A stretch of DNA of 64,000 bases from Antedon bifida. Its lineage: Eukaryota > Echinodermata > Crinoidea > Comatulida > Antedonidae. Made by a program: the position numbers and the translations under genes. The stretch covers positions 992,001-1,056,000 of the forward strand of contig OY727096.1 in NCBI GenBank assembly GCA_963402885.1, given 5' to 3'. Below, piece by piece: positions 48,501-59,946 of the stretch (position 1 is the stretch's first letter; every line of letters begins with the position of its first letter). The notes under the pieces were generated by a model. It was not told the DNA's origin. It saw only the letters and a program-made list of their open reading frames with translations, and ran no database searches.

Positions 48501-51500
48501 ATGAAGAGGACCCAAAGAAGAATCGTTCAAATGCTTCTACCGAGCAAAGAAATAATGAATCTCAATCAAGGAGCCATCTTAGTAAGAAGGATGGAAAGAA
48601 AGAATTTGCCATTCCATCTTCAAAAAATTGCGACAACTTCAATCGAACCAATTCCAACAGGATAGGAATTAATGTTCTTCCAACGGAGGCAACATGGAGG
48701 AAGAGGATTAGCTCTTTGAAAGAACAAAGTCAAAATGAATCGAACTCCAAACAAAAAAAGCCAACAGAAACCAGATGCACAGTCACACCACGTGTGTCCA
48801 ACAAACATCAGATGCGAGGTGCTTACAAAAAAGAAAAAATCTCTTCATTAGATCAGGAAGCGTATAATTTAGGAACAACTTCTAAAGAATCATCAGAACA
48901 AAGAAAAGGTCATACAGTTGTCATTGGCAGTCATCCGTACAAAATGGAGATTCCAAAGAACATTTATCAAGACATACAGAGTAAAAGCAAGTCTGTAACC
49001 TTCTTTATCAAAAGACTTCTATCAATATTATTCACAAACAATGAGTTATCAGGAAGTGGAGACGATTTGTGGAAGTCTCAAAGGCAGACCGTTAAAAATG
49101 CTTTAGATCCGTTCCGCTTAAAAGTCATCATGTTGCAAGCACAGAAGGAGTTTCCTAGTTTTGATGGCGATCTACTTACTGATGATATTCTACAAGAGAT
49201 TATCAGTGGCAAACAGAGAGTTTAATTTAACATTTGCTAATGGTAAAATGTTATAATATCTGGCTCCTTTGTTTGGTCACCTAGGTAGCAGTCCGGGACT
49301 GTGACAGAATGGTGACCATTGCATATTATTAAGCCAGATATTGTATATTGAATTTTAACATAAACATAAACATAAAATATGTACAGTATAATTATTTTTA
49401 CATTGGAATTGGAATTTTTTTACATTGGAATAAATTTATAGAAATTAATATTGAATAAAACTGGATCCACCCCAGATTTTAATAATTCTTGTGTAAAAAT
49501 AATAACTTTCCAGAAAGTGAACATTATTCTACTATGTAGTGGTAGTCAAGTACAGTAATAAAACCATACTCAATGTTCATAGAAAAATATAATAAATGTA
49601 TAGTGTATAGTTATAAATTCAATGTTTAGCATTTCTTATATTTTATTAATTTTAAGCCCTCCCCTTTGCCAATTCCTGGATCCACTGTAATATAATACTA
49701 GACCTAGCCAGAATGAGGTGCTCACCTCGTCTGCAATTTTCAATTTTCACCACCCAACCAAAGTACATCTATCATGCGATGTCTAGTAAAACCCATTATG
49801 GACTCTTATCCCCAGTGGTAGATTTAGGAGTTTGAAATAGTGAGGGCCTAAAAAAATGTAAAATGAAGTTCTGAACTGAACCTACAGTAATGCCCTATGT
49901 TTTGAAATTTGAATCAGCCCATGATTTTATCCAACATTTTTTTACCTACAGCTCTAGTCTTTGTAAAAACTATTGATATTACAAGGCCTGTTAAAGCTTT
50001 TTTGACTTTGAACAATTATTTCTGCTTTCACTTTAGAACACGTAATTACTTTGTATAAAATATTAATATTTATCGATGTGTCGAAGCAAACAATTGAAAC
50101 CTGTTATTTCACTTTCTCAGACAATTAGAGATCGAAACTTGTAGTTGCTTTTTGTTTATAAAGCTGAATTGTTAGTCTCATAATGCTTGAATGCAGTTTC
50201 TGTTTCACATGTTTTTTATAAAGATAATGCTTTGTTAGTCCGCTTCTTTGTTTCATTTCAAAAGCAGAAGTGTCATACATGTAATTAATTTAAACTGTAT
50301 AAATGTTCTATTGAAAGCTTATCTTTTGTTTAATTGGTAATTTACAAAACATGTCTTTCATTAGGAAGAATTGTGTATGTTATAAATAGAGCATTTTTTT
50401 GCATGAAAATTATATTTTTTTGGAAAACTATATATTTTTACAAATCTTTGAATTTGCTTTAATAAATAAAGTTGATGCTATAAACATAGTGTATGTATTT
50501 TATTGTCACTTTTATTAAATTAAATTACTATAACAAATTCATGACAGCAGAAAGTAGAAAACAATGATAGAGAGCTTTCAATTTGGGACGACCGACGACC
50601 AACCTAGGTCAACCTAGGTCAGGTCAATCAATGTTTTGTCGGTTGCGGCCTGTACCTAGAAATCATCAAAACTTTGTTGAGGTGGGAAGCGAAGACACAT
50701 GTCCCAATATCTCTGCGTGTGCACAATGTATTAACAATGACATAGTTTAGTCGGCAAAGCTAAAGCTCACTATTATTATTAAAGGAATTTATTGACATTA
50801 ATTGTTATGTGATAAATTGGTTTAATTCAAAATTAAACAAGCCTTACACCTGTAAGGTGAAGTTTGATTAAAATACTACTATATCAGCAGTGAATGCCCT
50901 CCCTATGTACCCTCCCTGCGTCAGAGCGTGCACACAATGTTTTTTTAATCTTACACTGAGGCGTGGGGGTGTAATCACTTGCCTAACACACTCTTAAAAT
51001 GACACAAACAGCACACCTGAATGTGTTGAGTGTGCAATTTGTAGCACACCTACATTTTTCAAAAGACGAGGCCTGCTGCATCATAGAATGATTCTCATAT
51101 CTTGCAACTTATACCCTTTTCACTTTTTTCTTTTACACAAAATGTAACAACTTGTAACAAAATTGTAACCAGGTTTGCATAGTGTGAAGACAATTTTGAG
51201 GAAAATCAACAACACATCAACAAGAGGCCTGTATATTTGTTCTGAGATGTTCCAAGTTCTTACTGTGCACGTGTATTGCCCTGGTATTAACTGACCAATC
51301 ATAGTAATCAAATAGCACGCAACTATTCTTTCCTCCCACGATTTCTAATGATTCGCGTATGCGTGTGTGAAAACATGTAGTAAGTCTGGAAACCTGAAGT
51401 TAATATATGAAGATGTGAAAAGGGTATTACAAATTGCACATCACAATGAGGCTATCAAAAGAATAGTTAAAAGATGACCTTTCAACTTATTCTTTGATTT

Positions 51501-52425
51501 ATATTTTATATTGATACTTTTTGTCAAAACAAATATCGTGGTACAGAGACAGAAAGTAAAAGACAGAATTAAGTACCAAAAGTAAAAAAGCTGACCACAC
51601 ATGCAGAGAGAAGCAAACGTTTATTTAATAAAAAAAACTTTTTAGATTATTAAAATTTAACTATCGTTGTTTTTGCGAATAAACTAGGATTATATCATTT
51701 TGAAGATACTACTGTATTTTCACATACAGCTTTGTTCTAGGTCATCGCAAATTGAAAGCTTCAAATAAATAATCCATTGATTATCCATTATTATATAACA
51801 CCTAAATAAATTCCTGTCATTTGATTGGACGATTGTGGGTCACATGGCGTGCAATAGTACGTACAAATAATGGATTTGATTATCCATTCCATGAAATGAA
51901 ACAACTATGAGTGTATTGTTAAAAAATGTTTTTTTTTTCTTTTTTTTTTAGGGTCAATCAATCTCTCCTAGGTCACATACTTCAAGCCCAGGTATGCATT
52001 TTAGTTTATTGTTTATAGATAAAACAGTTTTAACCACACTATGGTGATCAGGGAAGAGTGAGACAGCGATTTTCCTAAATACTTATTATTTTGTCTATCT
52101 TTTTATTCTTTTTTAATGCGTTTCGTTATTCCTTATTTCATTATTAGTTTACTAAATATTTTATTTTAATTGTTTTCTTGAAAAGATGGTTTCTCCAATA
52201 TTCTGAGAAATGTGGAAAATTTGTTTAATGAACTTTGGATAAACAACAAAAACATTTTAACTGATGTTATACACTGCTACAGTAGTATACTAGACCTAGT
52301 ATGCAGAATTAGTAAAACAATCTGTATGTTTGTTGTCATCATTGATACTAAATAAAAGTTAATTGGGTCTGATGAAGAAAATGTAGATTTTTTGTGAATA
52401 ATTCCCCCCCAAAAAAAATAATTTA

Positions 52426-52462
<37 letters not shown>

Positions 52463-55400
52463 ATCATCATATTGTGTTTAGATTTTTTACTGAATAACTT
52501 AAAATACATTACTATGTAATTCCATCCATTCATTTTTTACAAAATTGACAGACTTTAGAGACAGTGTATCGTTAATAAATACTGTATCATACATTGTCCA
52601 TCCATAGATGTTTTCTAAATATAGTGTTAATCACTAGTATTGAATTTGTTCCTTTTTGTTATAAAATGTATGTTAAAACATGTAGAACTTAATACCTAAA
52701 ATAGAAATTGAAAACATTTATTATTTATTTAATAATTCATCGCTGCAAACAGATACTGATTTTTTTTAAAGCACAAATTAAAGCACACAGCAGCGAAAAG
52801 AAATGGATGAACAGGTGGCAAGCACCTCTATCTATATCCCCCCTTGAACAGATAACAAAAGCATAAAAGCACAAACATTGACAATTTAGAAATAGCTGAA
52901 ATACAATAGTACTTTTCTAGAAAATTAAATTGTTTTAAACCGTGGATGGCATTGAGATGGAGATGATGTTGAAATGGAAATTTAAAATGGAATAAACATG
53001 GCTAAAGGAGAATCATCCATGGCATTTTGAAGACTGAATTTGAGATGGATTCTTCAACGTTCTGCATGACGATAACCAGACTAATACGAAAACTCAACAA
53101 TAAACTGCTCTTTAACATTTGATATTCGCTCTCTTTCTGCACAGACATAAATCCTGTGATTGATGTTGATGACGACTGCAGAAAGAGGACGAAGAAGAAG
53201 GATACACGATTCAAGAAAACTTCTTCCGCCTTTGATGGAGAACCTTCTTCCAACATTTTTGGAAACTCTGAAGACAATAATTATAAATGCTCTCTTGAGG
53301 ATCAAAATAAATCATTTGCAAATTTATTGGCCACTTCTTGTAAAAGCAATGATAAAGTAGACAAAAGATCAAATCGTTGCAGGACACAAAATGATGGCAG
53401 TGAACAAGACACTGGTACCAGTGATGAAGATTCCAGATTGCGTTCCTCTCCTCTCGCTGATTTTGAAAATGATTTTGAAACAACAGTTGAAAGAACGCTG
53501 TCATCTGTTCATATGCTAGGTACAAGTGTGGCTAACATTGAACGAAGACAACACCTTATTCAACGTCAACTTCTAAAATTAGACACTGTTAATAGAAGAC
53601 TTGGCAGGATCGAACTGAACCAGCAAAAGATGTTTTCTAACTTTCAGAAGATGTTAAAAACTATGACTGCTTTAGTATCAAAGTATAATCCTTCAAACAC
53701 ATCGATTAAAAACAATGAAATGATCCCCCAACAGCACACCAATCAAGAAATTGAAGAAATTGCAATCTGGAATCGACCATCTCAGCAATCTCAATTACCT
53801 AATCTGCCAGTAAACTCCATATTAGACCATGCACAAATTGATATAACTCAAGATTTTGACCCAACCGAAGGAAGCACAGATACCTGGAATCAGTTACATC
53901 AAAACAACTCTAATTTCAACAGTATTCAAGGTGACATGTCAGGTCAGCAGGAAGTAAATTGGAACAATACTAAACAATCTGTTCACATATCTTGCAGCAG
54001 GTCAACAGGTTCCCCAGCCAATGAACATCCAGGTTCTTCAAATGCTTATATTTTAATTCCCGAAGAAACGCCACTAAAACCAGATCCAGGAGTACATGAG
54101 AATGATGTCTGTCTGGATAAAGATGATAGTAGTATACAGTGTCTAAATCCATCTGGAAATGATTCAGTTCTGGAGGATGATGTTGAACTTCAACCTGTAC
54201 CCATGTTTATTTCAAAATTATCAGATAGTAGAAGGAATGAAGTTTTGCCAAACGACGGAACAAATGAACGCAAGAACAATTTTAAAGCTAAATATGTTAG
54301 CGGACCTTTTTTATACTCTTCAACAGAATCAAGAATGGATGAAAACGATCTTTCACATTCATCTTCGGGAAGAAATCAAATTGAAAATGACATTTCTACT
54401 ATAACAGAACATATTAGTGGTCGTGGTCAGATAGCAGGAACCTCTTCTCATCTGACAATTCCACAACTTCAGGAACAATTGAAACAGTTGAAAGAGACAA
54501 AATTGAAACAAGCTGAGCAACGTGTGAAAGAAAAGATGTCTTCACCAGGAGAGTTTATTGTGATTGGTAGTGAGAATGTGGAGTGTATTGAAGTAGCAAA
54601 ATCCAAGTATTTAGCTTGTTATTCATCAAGCAAGCCTCGACCAAAACCAGGACAAACTTTCATTTTGAAGATGATGGGGTATCTTTTTACGAAGCAAGAG
54701 TTAAGAAATTCTAGCTTTGTGGGAGGTCCACGGCGTAGTAGCAATGGAGTTATCAAGATTAAGAAGACTCTTGATCCAGTTAGACTGAAACCAATTTTAG
54801 CAGAAGCTGAGGCTTTGTTTGGAGATGTTTATAGAGATATGTCGTACATTAGGGAAAGTATAAATGGAAAGTGTCGACATACATATAAAGACTAATTTTT
54901 TAATAACTGTAATGGACAATGTCAAAATTATTCTACATTAACTACATTTTGCAATTATTTAGCAAGCTTTTTAATAGTAATAATTAAACACTGTTGTAGT
55001 TACTGCCTCATAAACTTCTACATTTAAAACTAAAATAATTTGTTATTGCAGTAAAAAATATAGTTACTGCAGAACTGCAGTAAGTAAGATAATTTTGACA
55101 TGAAAATAAGAATAGGCCATTTCGCAGTTTTTATTTTATTTATTTTATTTAGCTTTTTTTATTTAGCTTTTTCAATCGCAACCAACAGCGATAATTACCG
55201 CCACTAACAGGTTTGATACAAACAAAGCCAGGACTGTTTAAAGCACCTTTATTGGTCCTAACATTGATCAAGGGCTTCTCTCGTCCAGTTCCCACCTTGA
55301 CCAGAGGAAAGGCATAAACCAATACGTCTGAGGCAGATACTAGATGCAGGGGCTGCCATAAGAGTCAGCAGTGCTGATTTCAAATGCCTAACGGGACCAG

Positions 55401-58400
55401 TTTTAATCAAGTTAATCACTTTCGTAGAAAAAAACATAAAGTACATAATATTATTTTAGCATCCAACCTTCTGTAGCAAACAAACAAATATATTGCTATA
55501 ATACAATACAATAATTGATTCTACAAAACGTTTGAATTTTACAGAGATAAAGATTAAAAAGATTTTGTTGTTTTGAATTGCAAAGCAAATGTTAGCTAGT
55601 TTCGAAATGTTCGACTAATATGTTAAATCTATTTATAGCAGTTCACTAATACAAATTTGGAGCCAGGCCAATCGTAAGTCAGATTTTGTATGAATGAACT
55701 TACAATAAATAAACTTTAAAACAAACTCCAAAAAATGTGATGCAGGCCTCAATATTTCAAACTTTATTTTTATTCCTAAAGTTGAAGACCACAAAGGCCC
55801 GCCTTTGGAGTTTGTTTTATATTATCATATTTAAAACTTATTAGTGGACCCTGATATACAAACCAGTGTCTGTAATTCTTTATAGTTTCCATAACTTCTG
55901 TAAATATATATGCAATTGAAAGATTTGAATAAAGAGTTTTTAAAATCATTGTTTTGTCTTTGTAGTAAAGTTGTCACATTCATTTAAAACCTGAAACTTT
56001 TCAATTAAAGTATTAAACGTCAATTACTAACAAAATGTGTTAAAGAACTTTGAATAGGCTATTTTGTAATTTTAATAAATTAATCACTTTTGCTAAAAAG
56101 AAAAAAAAAATAATAATGATTTTGCTTATACAAAAGACAAAATATACAGTTAAAATTAACTAAAAACCCATTAAATTCTAGTCTATAATTTATGCTTCTA
56201 TTTTTTTCTTCTTTTAATTATGGTTTTATCAGAAAAACATTTTTCAATATGTTCTTTTTTTTTCAATTTTATTGATCAATTTACATTGGTGTTGTTTTGT
56301 TTTCATCTGTTTTATTTACACTGTTACACCATGCCAGTCCATATTTCACTTCCATTTCATTTGTTTGGATTATTTTATTATGATTTTCTTTTTATTTGTT
56401 TAAATCCAATATTATTTATCCAATCTATCCAATCCTTTTCCATGCAGCAAGTTCGAACACCTCCATTTCCAGCAGCCTAGGGAGCCCTATAACACCAGTA
56501 CTGTCTCAACTTGCCAAGAAAAGTAGGGAGCCACGTAAGTTTAACATATCAACATCATGTAGAGCTGACTACCATTTTGCAACAATATAATTTATAGAAA
56601 TGCACAAATGGTAAAAGTACAAGGTTTGAAGTTTATTGTCATCTGGGGACTATGTTTAACATTTTTTTTAGTTTTGTTTTTTTTAATTGAATGAATAAAG
56701 ATACATTGAATTGAATAAAGGATATATGTTTAATAATATATTAAAATATAAAATTATTATTTTTAGTAATAACGGACAAAGAAGTTGGTCTTCTCAGAGA
56801 TCCTAACAGAAGTAAGTATTGTAGCAGTACCAGTAGATGGTTGGTTCATTGCTATGCTTCTGTGAATTTTATTTATTTTATTACTCGTAAACAGTAAATG
56901 AGTTGTAGATGTAACTGTATTTATTTGAAGATAATATGTACATTTAAAATCTCAGTTTGAACAACTTTTGAACAAATCTAGAGACATCGCTGCTGGCTAA
57001 TGCCTTCCTAATGTTAATCAAAACAAAAAAGGGAAGGGATTAACTTTATTTAAACTACAAAATAATAATTAATCTTCATTTTCATGTTTTTGGGAGACAA
57101 TAAATCTTTAAATTGATCAAATTAAAAATAAGTGGAGTTTATTTATAATTTATTTTATTTTTTAACAGAGCTTGCTCCGAAGGAGATGGTCATAGATTTA
57201 GATCATAACAAATACAAGTGTGATATTCCTGGATGCGATAAAGCATACCGAAAGGGTTCTCTTCTGGATTATCATAAAAAATATTACCACATTGGAGCAA
57301 AGCCCTCGTCTTATGCTTCAGCAGCGAGTAAAGCATTAAATCGCAGTAGAAAGAGATTGTCTACACGTAAGTATTGAATTGTTATCACTTAAACACTGGT
57401 CTGGAAAATCTTTAAGACGCTCTACATTAATTTGAAGAAGTCCACAACTGGTGTGTTGATGAAACATCGCTTAAGGTATTTCAATTTTGTTTTGGTCTGG
57501 AATCAGATGAATTTCTTCAATAGCATCATCATCTTTATTTTTATCTTACAGCTGGAGTTGTAACAAGTACAAAAAAATCAAATCCAACTCAACCAGCCAA
57601 GGTACAGAAGTTAAGATCATCTGCTCCAGCGGCAATAACATCAAAATCTGCTAAAAATGCTCAAACCAATAAATCCGATCTATTTGGAAAGGCAGCTGTT
57701 TCATCATCACGTCGGCTATCATCATCATCTTCACCCTCACCGGCCAAAGTATCTGAAAGGTTAAAAGCCCAGGGTGTAAAGAATCAAATTGAGAAGTCCT
57801 CTGAGATTGGAAAGACCAGGGTTCACGAAAAAACAATCGAAAAAAGCAAATCAGTGGATGGTTCTAAAGGAAAAGCAGTCGATGTTTCAAAAGGAAAATC
57901 AATCGATAGTTCAAAAGGAAAAACGATCGATGGTTTAAAAGGAAAAACGATCGATAGTTCAAAAGGAAAAACAGTTGATAGTTCAAAAGGAAAAACAGTT
58001 GATAGTTCAAAAGGAAAAACAATTGATAACTCAAAAGGAAAAACAGTTGATAACTTAAAAGGAAAGACAATCAATTTTACAAAAAAAACCATTGACGGTT
58101 CGAAAGACATATCTGACTTCGGGAAAGCACTGACTGGAGAAATCACAAAAAGTTTAGATATATTGAAAACCAGACGTACCAGTGGTAAGGAAGAGAACTT
58201 GAAACTTCCAGATAAAAAAAGTTCTGACAAAATTGAGGATCGGAAGAAGTCAACAGAAAAACATGAAAAAGATAGATCAAAAGAGTATGAAAGGATTAAA
58301 GGAGAGAAGAGTAAAAGCAACGATAAATATCGGTCTTCATCATCATCTGATAGAGGGCGCTCAACAGATCGTTCTGAGCATAGGTCATCTAGGCACCATC

Positions 58401-59065
58401 ATGAAAAACATAAGAAAAGTCACAAATCACATAGACATCGAGATAGAGACAGTGATGGTTCCTACAAACATAGTAAGAAAGGTTGGTATATTCCATCTCT
58501 TGTGTATACCTTACTGATATGCATTTGTGTTCATATTGGAAACTGTTTTGAAAACAAAAGCTGTGTAGCTCTCTGTTCTCTTGGCACATAAGACTGAACA
58601 AGAATAATGATTTTGAAAAAAACGCCATTCCTTTAAAAAAAGAATAAGCTCAACATTTCAGTTTTGTACAATGACTTTTCTAAAGAAAAACTGTGATATC
58701 AAATTATTCTCAACCTTACCTATATCTTTGCATGTTAAAAATGAATATTATTTTGGGAGTTTTTTGAGTTGAAATGAACTCATACCCAAATCTTCTTTAT
58801 GCTGCACAATTTAGATTTTTCCAAAACATTTTAAAAGGGGTTAAATTCTTAGTCATTTTTTTTGTCAATAGAAGAGAGGCATCACAGAAAGGAATCTAGT
58901 AGTTACATCTCACAAACTGAGGAAATTTATGTTCGTGAGTTGACTCGTGAACAGAGGCTGGAAATGGAAACGTGTGAAGAAGGTATGCAGACTGAAGAAC
59001 CGTATGGAGATGAAGTTGTTCACTGTGTCTGTAAGATGAATGAGGAAGATGGTTTTATGATACAG
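42525..59065 (+). CDS. PHF20: PHF20/PHF20L1-type chromatin reader, 3' end beyond window
   Basis: In-phase exons: 42525-43327, 43800-43968, 44485-44655, 44940-45027, 45490-45590, 51952-51991, 56448-56534, 56767-56811, 57169-57366, 57552-58481, 58872-59065 (942 codons so far). Residues 1-245 are an acidic, Gln/Pro-rich, unusually long N-terminal extension. Residues 248-310 form the first Tudor/MBT-like domain (LNNWYPAKI, HFEGWNARYDEW). Residues 328-378 form the second Tudor (VLARWTDCRFYPAEI, YDGIKKTVQ). Then come basic/Ser-rich linkers, a C2H2 finger (CX4CX12HX4H), a Lys/Ser-rich region, and the start of a PHD finger (VVHCVCKMNEEDGFMIQ). The expected continuation with the remaining zinc ligands is not in the window. 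PHF20 is a methyl-lysine reader of the NSL/MOF acetyltransferase complex (family knowledge). The donor at 58482 (GTTGGT) is weak. Confidence 0.9.
44005..44090 (+). repeat. Decayed partial copy of the first Tudor exon
   Basis: In the intron just after the exon ending at 43968, the phrases GTGAGCGCCTACGCCC, CACTCCAAT, GCAGAGACAGTT and CAGTGATGGCTC repeat the exon's last 80 bases with changes. The intron phrase ATATTAGGCATGACTTT is duplicated on both sides. This is a tandem duplication of exon end plus intron start; the extra copy has lost its donor. Confidence 0.8.
46055..46112 (-). ncRNA. Degenerate hammerhead-ribozyme-like motif (Penelope/retrozyme relic)
   Basis: On the minus strand the order is ATGATGA, a GGGC/GCCC stem with a seven-base loop, GAAA, then a possible 2-bp stem GC/GC followed by TA. 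This follows the minimal hammerhead layout known in Penelope-like elements. The catalytic core should read CTGATGA; here the first base is A, so it is probably inactive. It is a short relic with no reverse transcriptase nearby. Confidence 0.35.
46898..49225 (+). CDS. Large terminal exon A with BEN domain (alternative end of PHF20-type gene)
   Basis: Follows CTTCAACTTGTAG and opens in phase 0, exactly the phase left by the exon ending at 45590. Joined, the product would be 1219 residues with two Tudor domains. The exon encodes a Ser-rich acidic start, a CCKCLHQ cysteine cluster, a predicted coiled coil (about 47720-47960: LRKLRHEILLDIKSDIQ, LEKTQKQLEQF), long basic Ser-rich linkers, and a C-terminal BEN domain from about 48910 (FFIKRLLSILFTNNELSG, ALDPFRLKVI). 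It ends in its own TAA, with AATAAA at 49454 and near 50461. BEN domains bind DNA and occur in insulator and repressor proteins. It could instead be a separate gene, but no good start codon or promoter is evident. Confidence 0.75.
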   Translation, partial: ERADVQAYWDGCSSNSDDHNRGLYSDITDQDSELDDDFMMPINLDLEDSDDDSSNSQKPQTSCRTSDNDSDKASQSNSLPSHATSFQSDIQLMSFNTSQIRCGHNLRWHHYNEEDLMYYISRKPSYRLMHKNSTDENKKHFDRTLNSGTKSIDSATDLMLRIPGQIPRMRSCYNHKSISDLDKNHGNVVKNSYPVPISTRNGQNSDKNTAVFSNSKLREDLHQTKRNTFPKTSKDISDTQTNSPDHRILYPSSLGGPPIRRPIPSHRHTTCCKCLHQYVDTKFRSIETQLRKLRHEILLDIKSDIQSICDDVLEKTQKQLEQFDSNAVVVDKVTSMVDEVKEVIKKESRNVIAAVLRPPSSWQSEARKSDVSLVNSVASQNSIRQGQVMSGHPSKVTSKLVQLRRSSSFNKSNCVSTGNLIVTGKKQSKRPSYKLGPYQKNSQARENVSFIKSRIKIPSGSSKLPERQPDVLLLPRLSKVPIVSLNKLPIITDKRLSESQTVASSVSKKKTSCDHVMSSKMKDTEMDIQLEMSDDEEDPKKNRSNASTEQRNNESQSRSHLSKKDGKKEFAIPSSKNCDNFNRTNSNRIGINVLPTEATWRKRISSLKEQSQNESNSKQKKPTETRCTVTPRVSNKHQMRGAYKKEKISSLDQEAYNLGTTSKESSEQRKGHTVVIGSHPYKMEIPKNIYQDIQSKSKSVTFFIKRLLSILFTNNELSGSGDDLWKSQRQTVKNALDPFRLKVIMLQAQKEFPSFDGDLLTDDILQEIISGKQRV
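49226..51950. other. 3' UTR of terminal exon A and intron
   Basis: Poly(A) signals are at 49454 and about 50461-50468. A short palindromic patch (AACCTAGGTCAACCTAGGTC) is near 50600. The TA-flanked MITE at 51114-51424 is annotated separately. No other coding sequence. Confidence 0.5.
51114..51424. mobile_element. 311-bp TA-flanked MITE
   Basis: Inverted ends CCCTTTTCAC / GTGAAAAGGG with TA on both sides (51112-51113, 51425-51426). The ends resemble those of the 14401 and 19714 elements (CCCCTTTTACACC), so one transposase family may have moved both. Confidence 0.75.
52425..52460. repeat. Long poly(A) tract
   Basis: An uninterrupted run of about 35 A, preceded by shorter A runs. It may mark a retroposed 3' end or an assembly weak point. 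Confidence 0.6.
53145..54895 (+). CDS. Large terminal exon B with BEN domain (second alternative end of PHF20-type gene)
   Basis: Follows TTTCTGCACAG and opens in phase 1, the phase left by the 40-bp exon 51952-51991. The joined product would be 1040 residues. It encodes an acidic basic-patched start (DVDDDCRKRTKKK), a coiled coil (about 53460-53690: IERRQHLIQRQLLKLDTVNR), a long Ser/Asn/Gln-rich stretch, a second short coiled coil (LQEQLKQLKETKLKQ), and a C-terminal BEN domain from about 54550 (FILKMMGYLFTKQELRNS, KTLDPVRLKPI). TAA at 54893; AATAAA at 55928. It shares layout with exon A (coiled coil then BEN) but little sequence, so if they are duplicates they are old. A separate nested gene is the alternative reading. 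Confidence 0.75.
54896..56447. other. 3' UTR of terminal exon B and intron
   Basis: Contains a small element around 54957-55095 with TTACTGCAGTAACTGCAG-type ends (also seen at 27255-27290 and 60944-61046) and a 106-bp inverted-repeat element at 55717-55822 (AAACAAACTCCAAA / TTTGGAGTTTGTTT). No additional exon was recognised. Confidence 0.5.
57850..58090 (+). repeat. In-frame 24-bp repeat, eight-residue unit
   Basis: Within the Lys/Ser-rich exon of the PHF20-type gene, about nine to ten copies of a unit near SSKGKTID occur in a row. The DNA is also repetitive (TTCAAAAGGAAAAAC), so the repeat expanded by slippage and probably varies between individuals. It is a disordered, strongly basic segment. 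Confidence 0.85.
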
Positions 59066-59940
59066 GTTTGTATTTCCCCTTTTCTCTATTCTCTAAATTT
59101 TAGACAAATTGCCAAGGATAACCATAGGCGAATTAATTCACTATTATTCACAGTACAACATATACACAAGATGATCTATATAAACAAAGTCTTTATTTGT
59201 TTTTTTTTTCTCTTTTAGTAGTGTAAACTATGAAAAAACTTATTATTCATTCGTCATATATCACAAATACATATTATAGATGTTCGTTATTATTTCTCTT
59301 TCTATATTACCGTTTTTCCCCCATTATTTAAGTCTATAAGTCTTTGTGGAATTTGTCAAGAGAAAGTACTATGACAGAACTCGAACCCAGGACCCTTGGA
59401 TTGGAAGCCGCGAATCATAACCACCAAGCCACAGCTTTTTTGGGCGTTGCACACCAAGGATAACCCACTAAGTCCACAGACTTGTTTCAGGTGGGGTCCT
59501 TCTGGTGAATTGGGCGGTACACCGTGAGAAGATCCCCTACTCTATCTACGATCAGTAGTCAAATGTTCAACACACTGTCCCACACACTGTCCCACACACC
59601 CTTACAAGTTTCAACTGTTAATAGGTTATGAAATTGATATCATTTATTTATAATAATGAAATTGAAGGTCTAGTGTTTCCTAATGTTGTTCTCAATTTCA
59701 ATGGTGAAAGCAATTAAGTAATTTTCTTTAATTTACTTATTATGCCAATTGTAGAAATATATGATAGAAACAGCTTTTATAAAACTACTTTAAATACAGC
59801 ACAACTAATTAAACTACAGCACTACTAATTAAATTCCAGTGTATTTTTAGCACCACTTGTATTCATATAGCAGATCTCTACTGCAATTTCTACCAGTCTT
59901 AGAAATCTACAGCAACAATCGGTTATCCAAACTTAAGAAA
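59066..59940. other. Intron (PHF20-type gene) and upstream region of GPCR 1
   Basis: A minus-strand tRNA-derived SINE head lies at about 59370-59450 (B box GGGTTCGAG, A box TGGCTTGGTGGTTATG). The region 59640-59940 is duplicated at about 62010-62297 with the second GPCR, so the duplicated unit included upstream sequence. Confidence 0.55.
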
Positions 59941-59946
59941 CTAAAA

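Noticed and set aside
52370-52400. Hammerhead-like CTGATGAAGAAAATG
   Set aside because: No room for stem II between CTGATGA and GAAA.
57823-58320. 165-residue minus-strand Phe/Pro-rich frame
   Set aside because: It is antisense to the in-frame SSKGKTID repeat of the PHF20-type gene.
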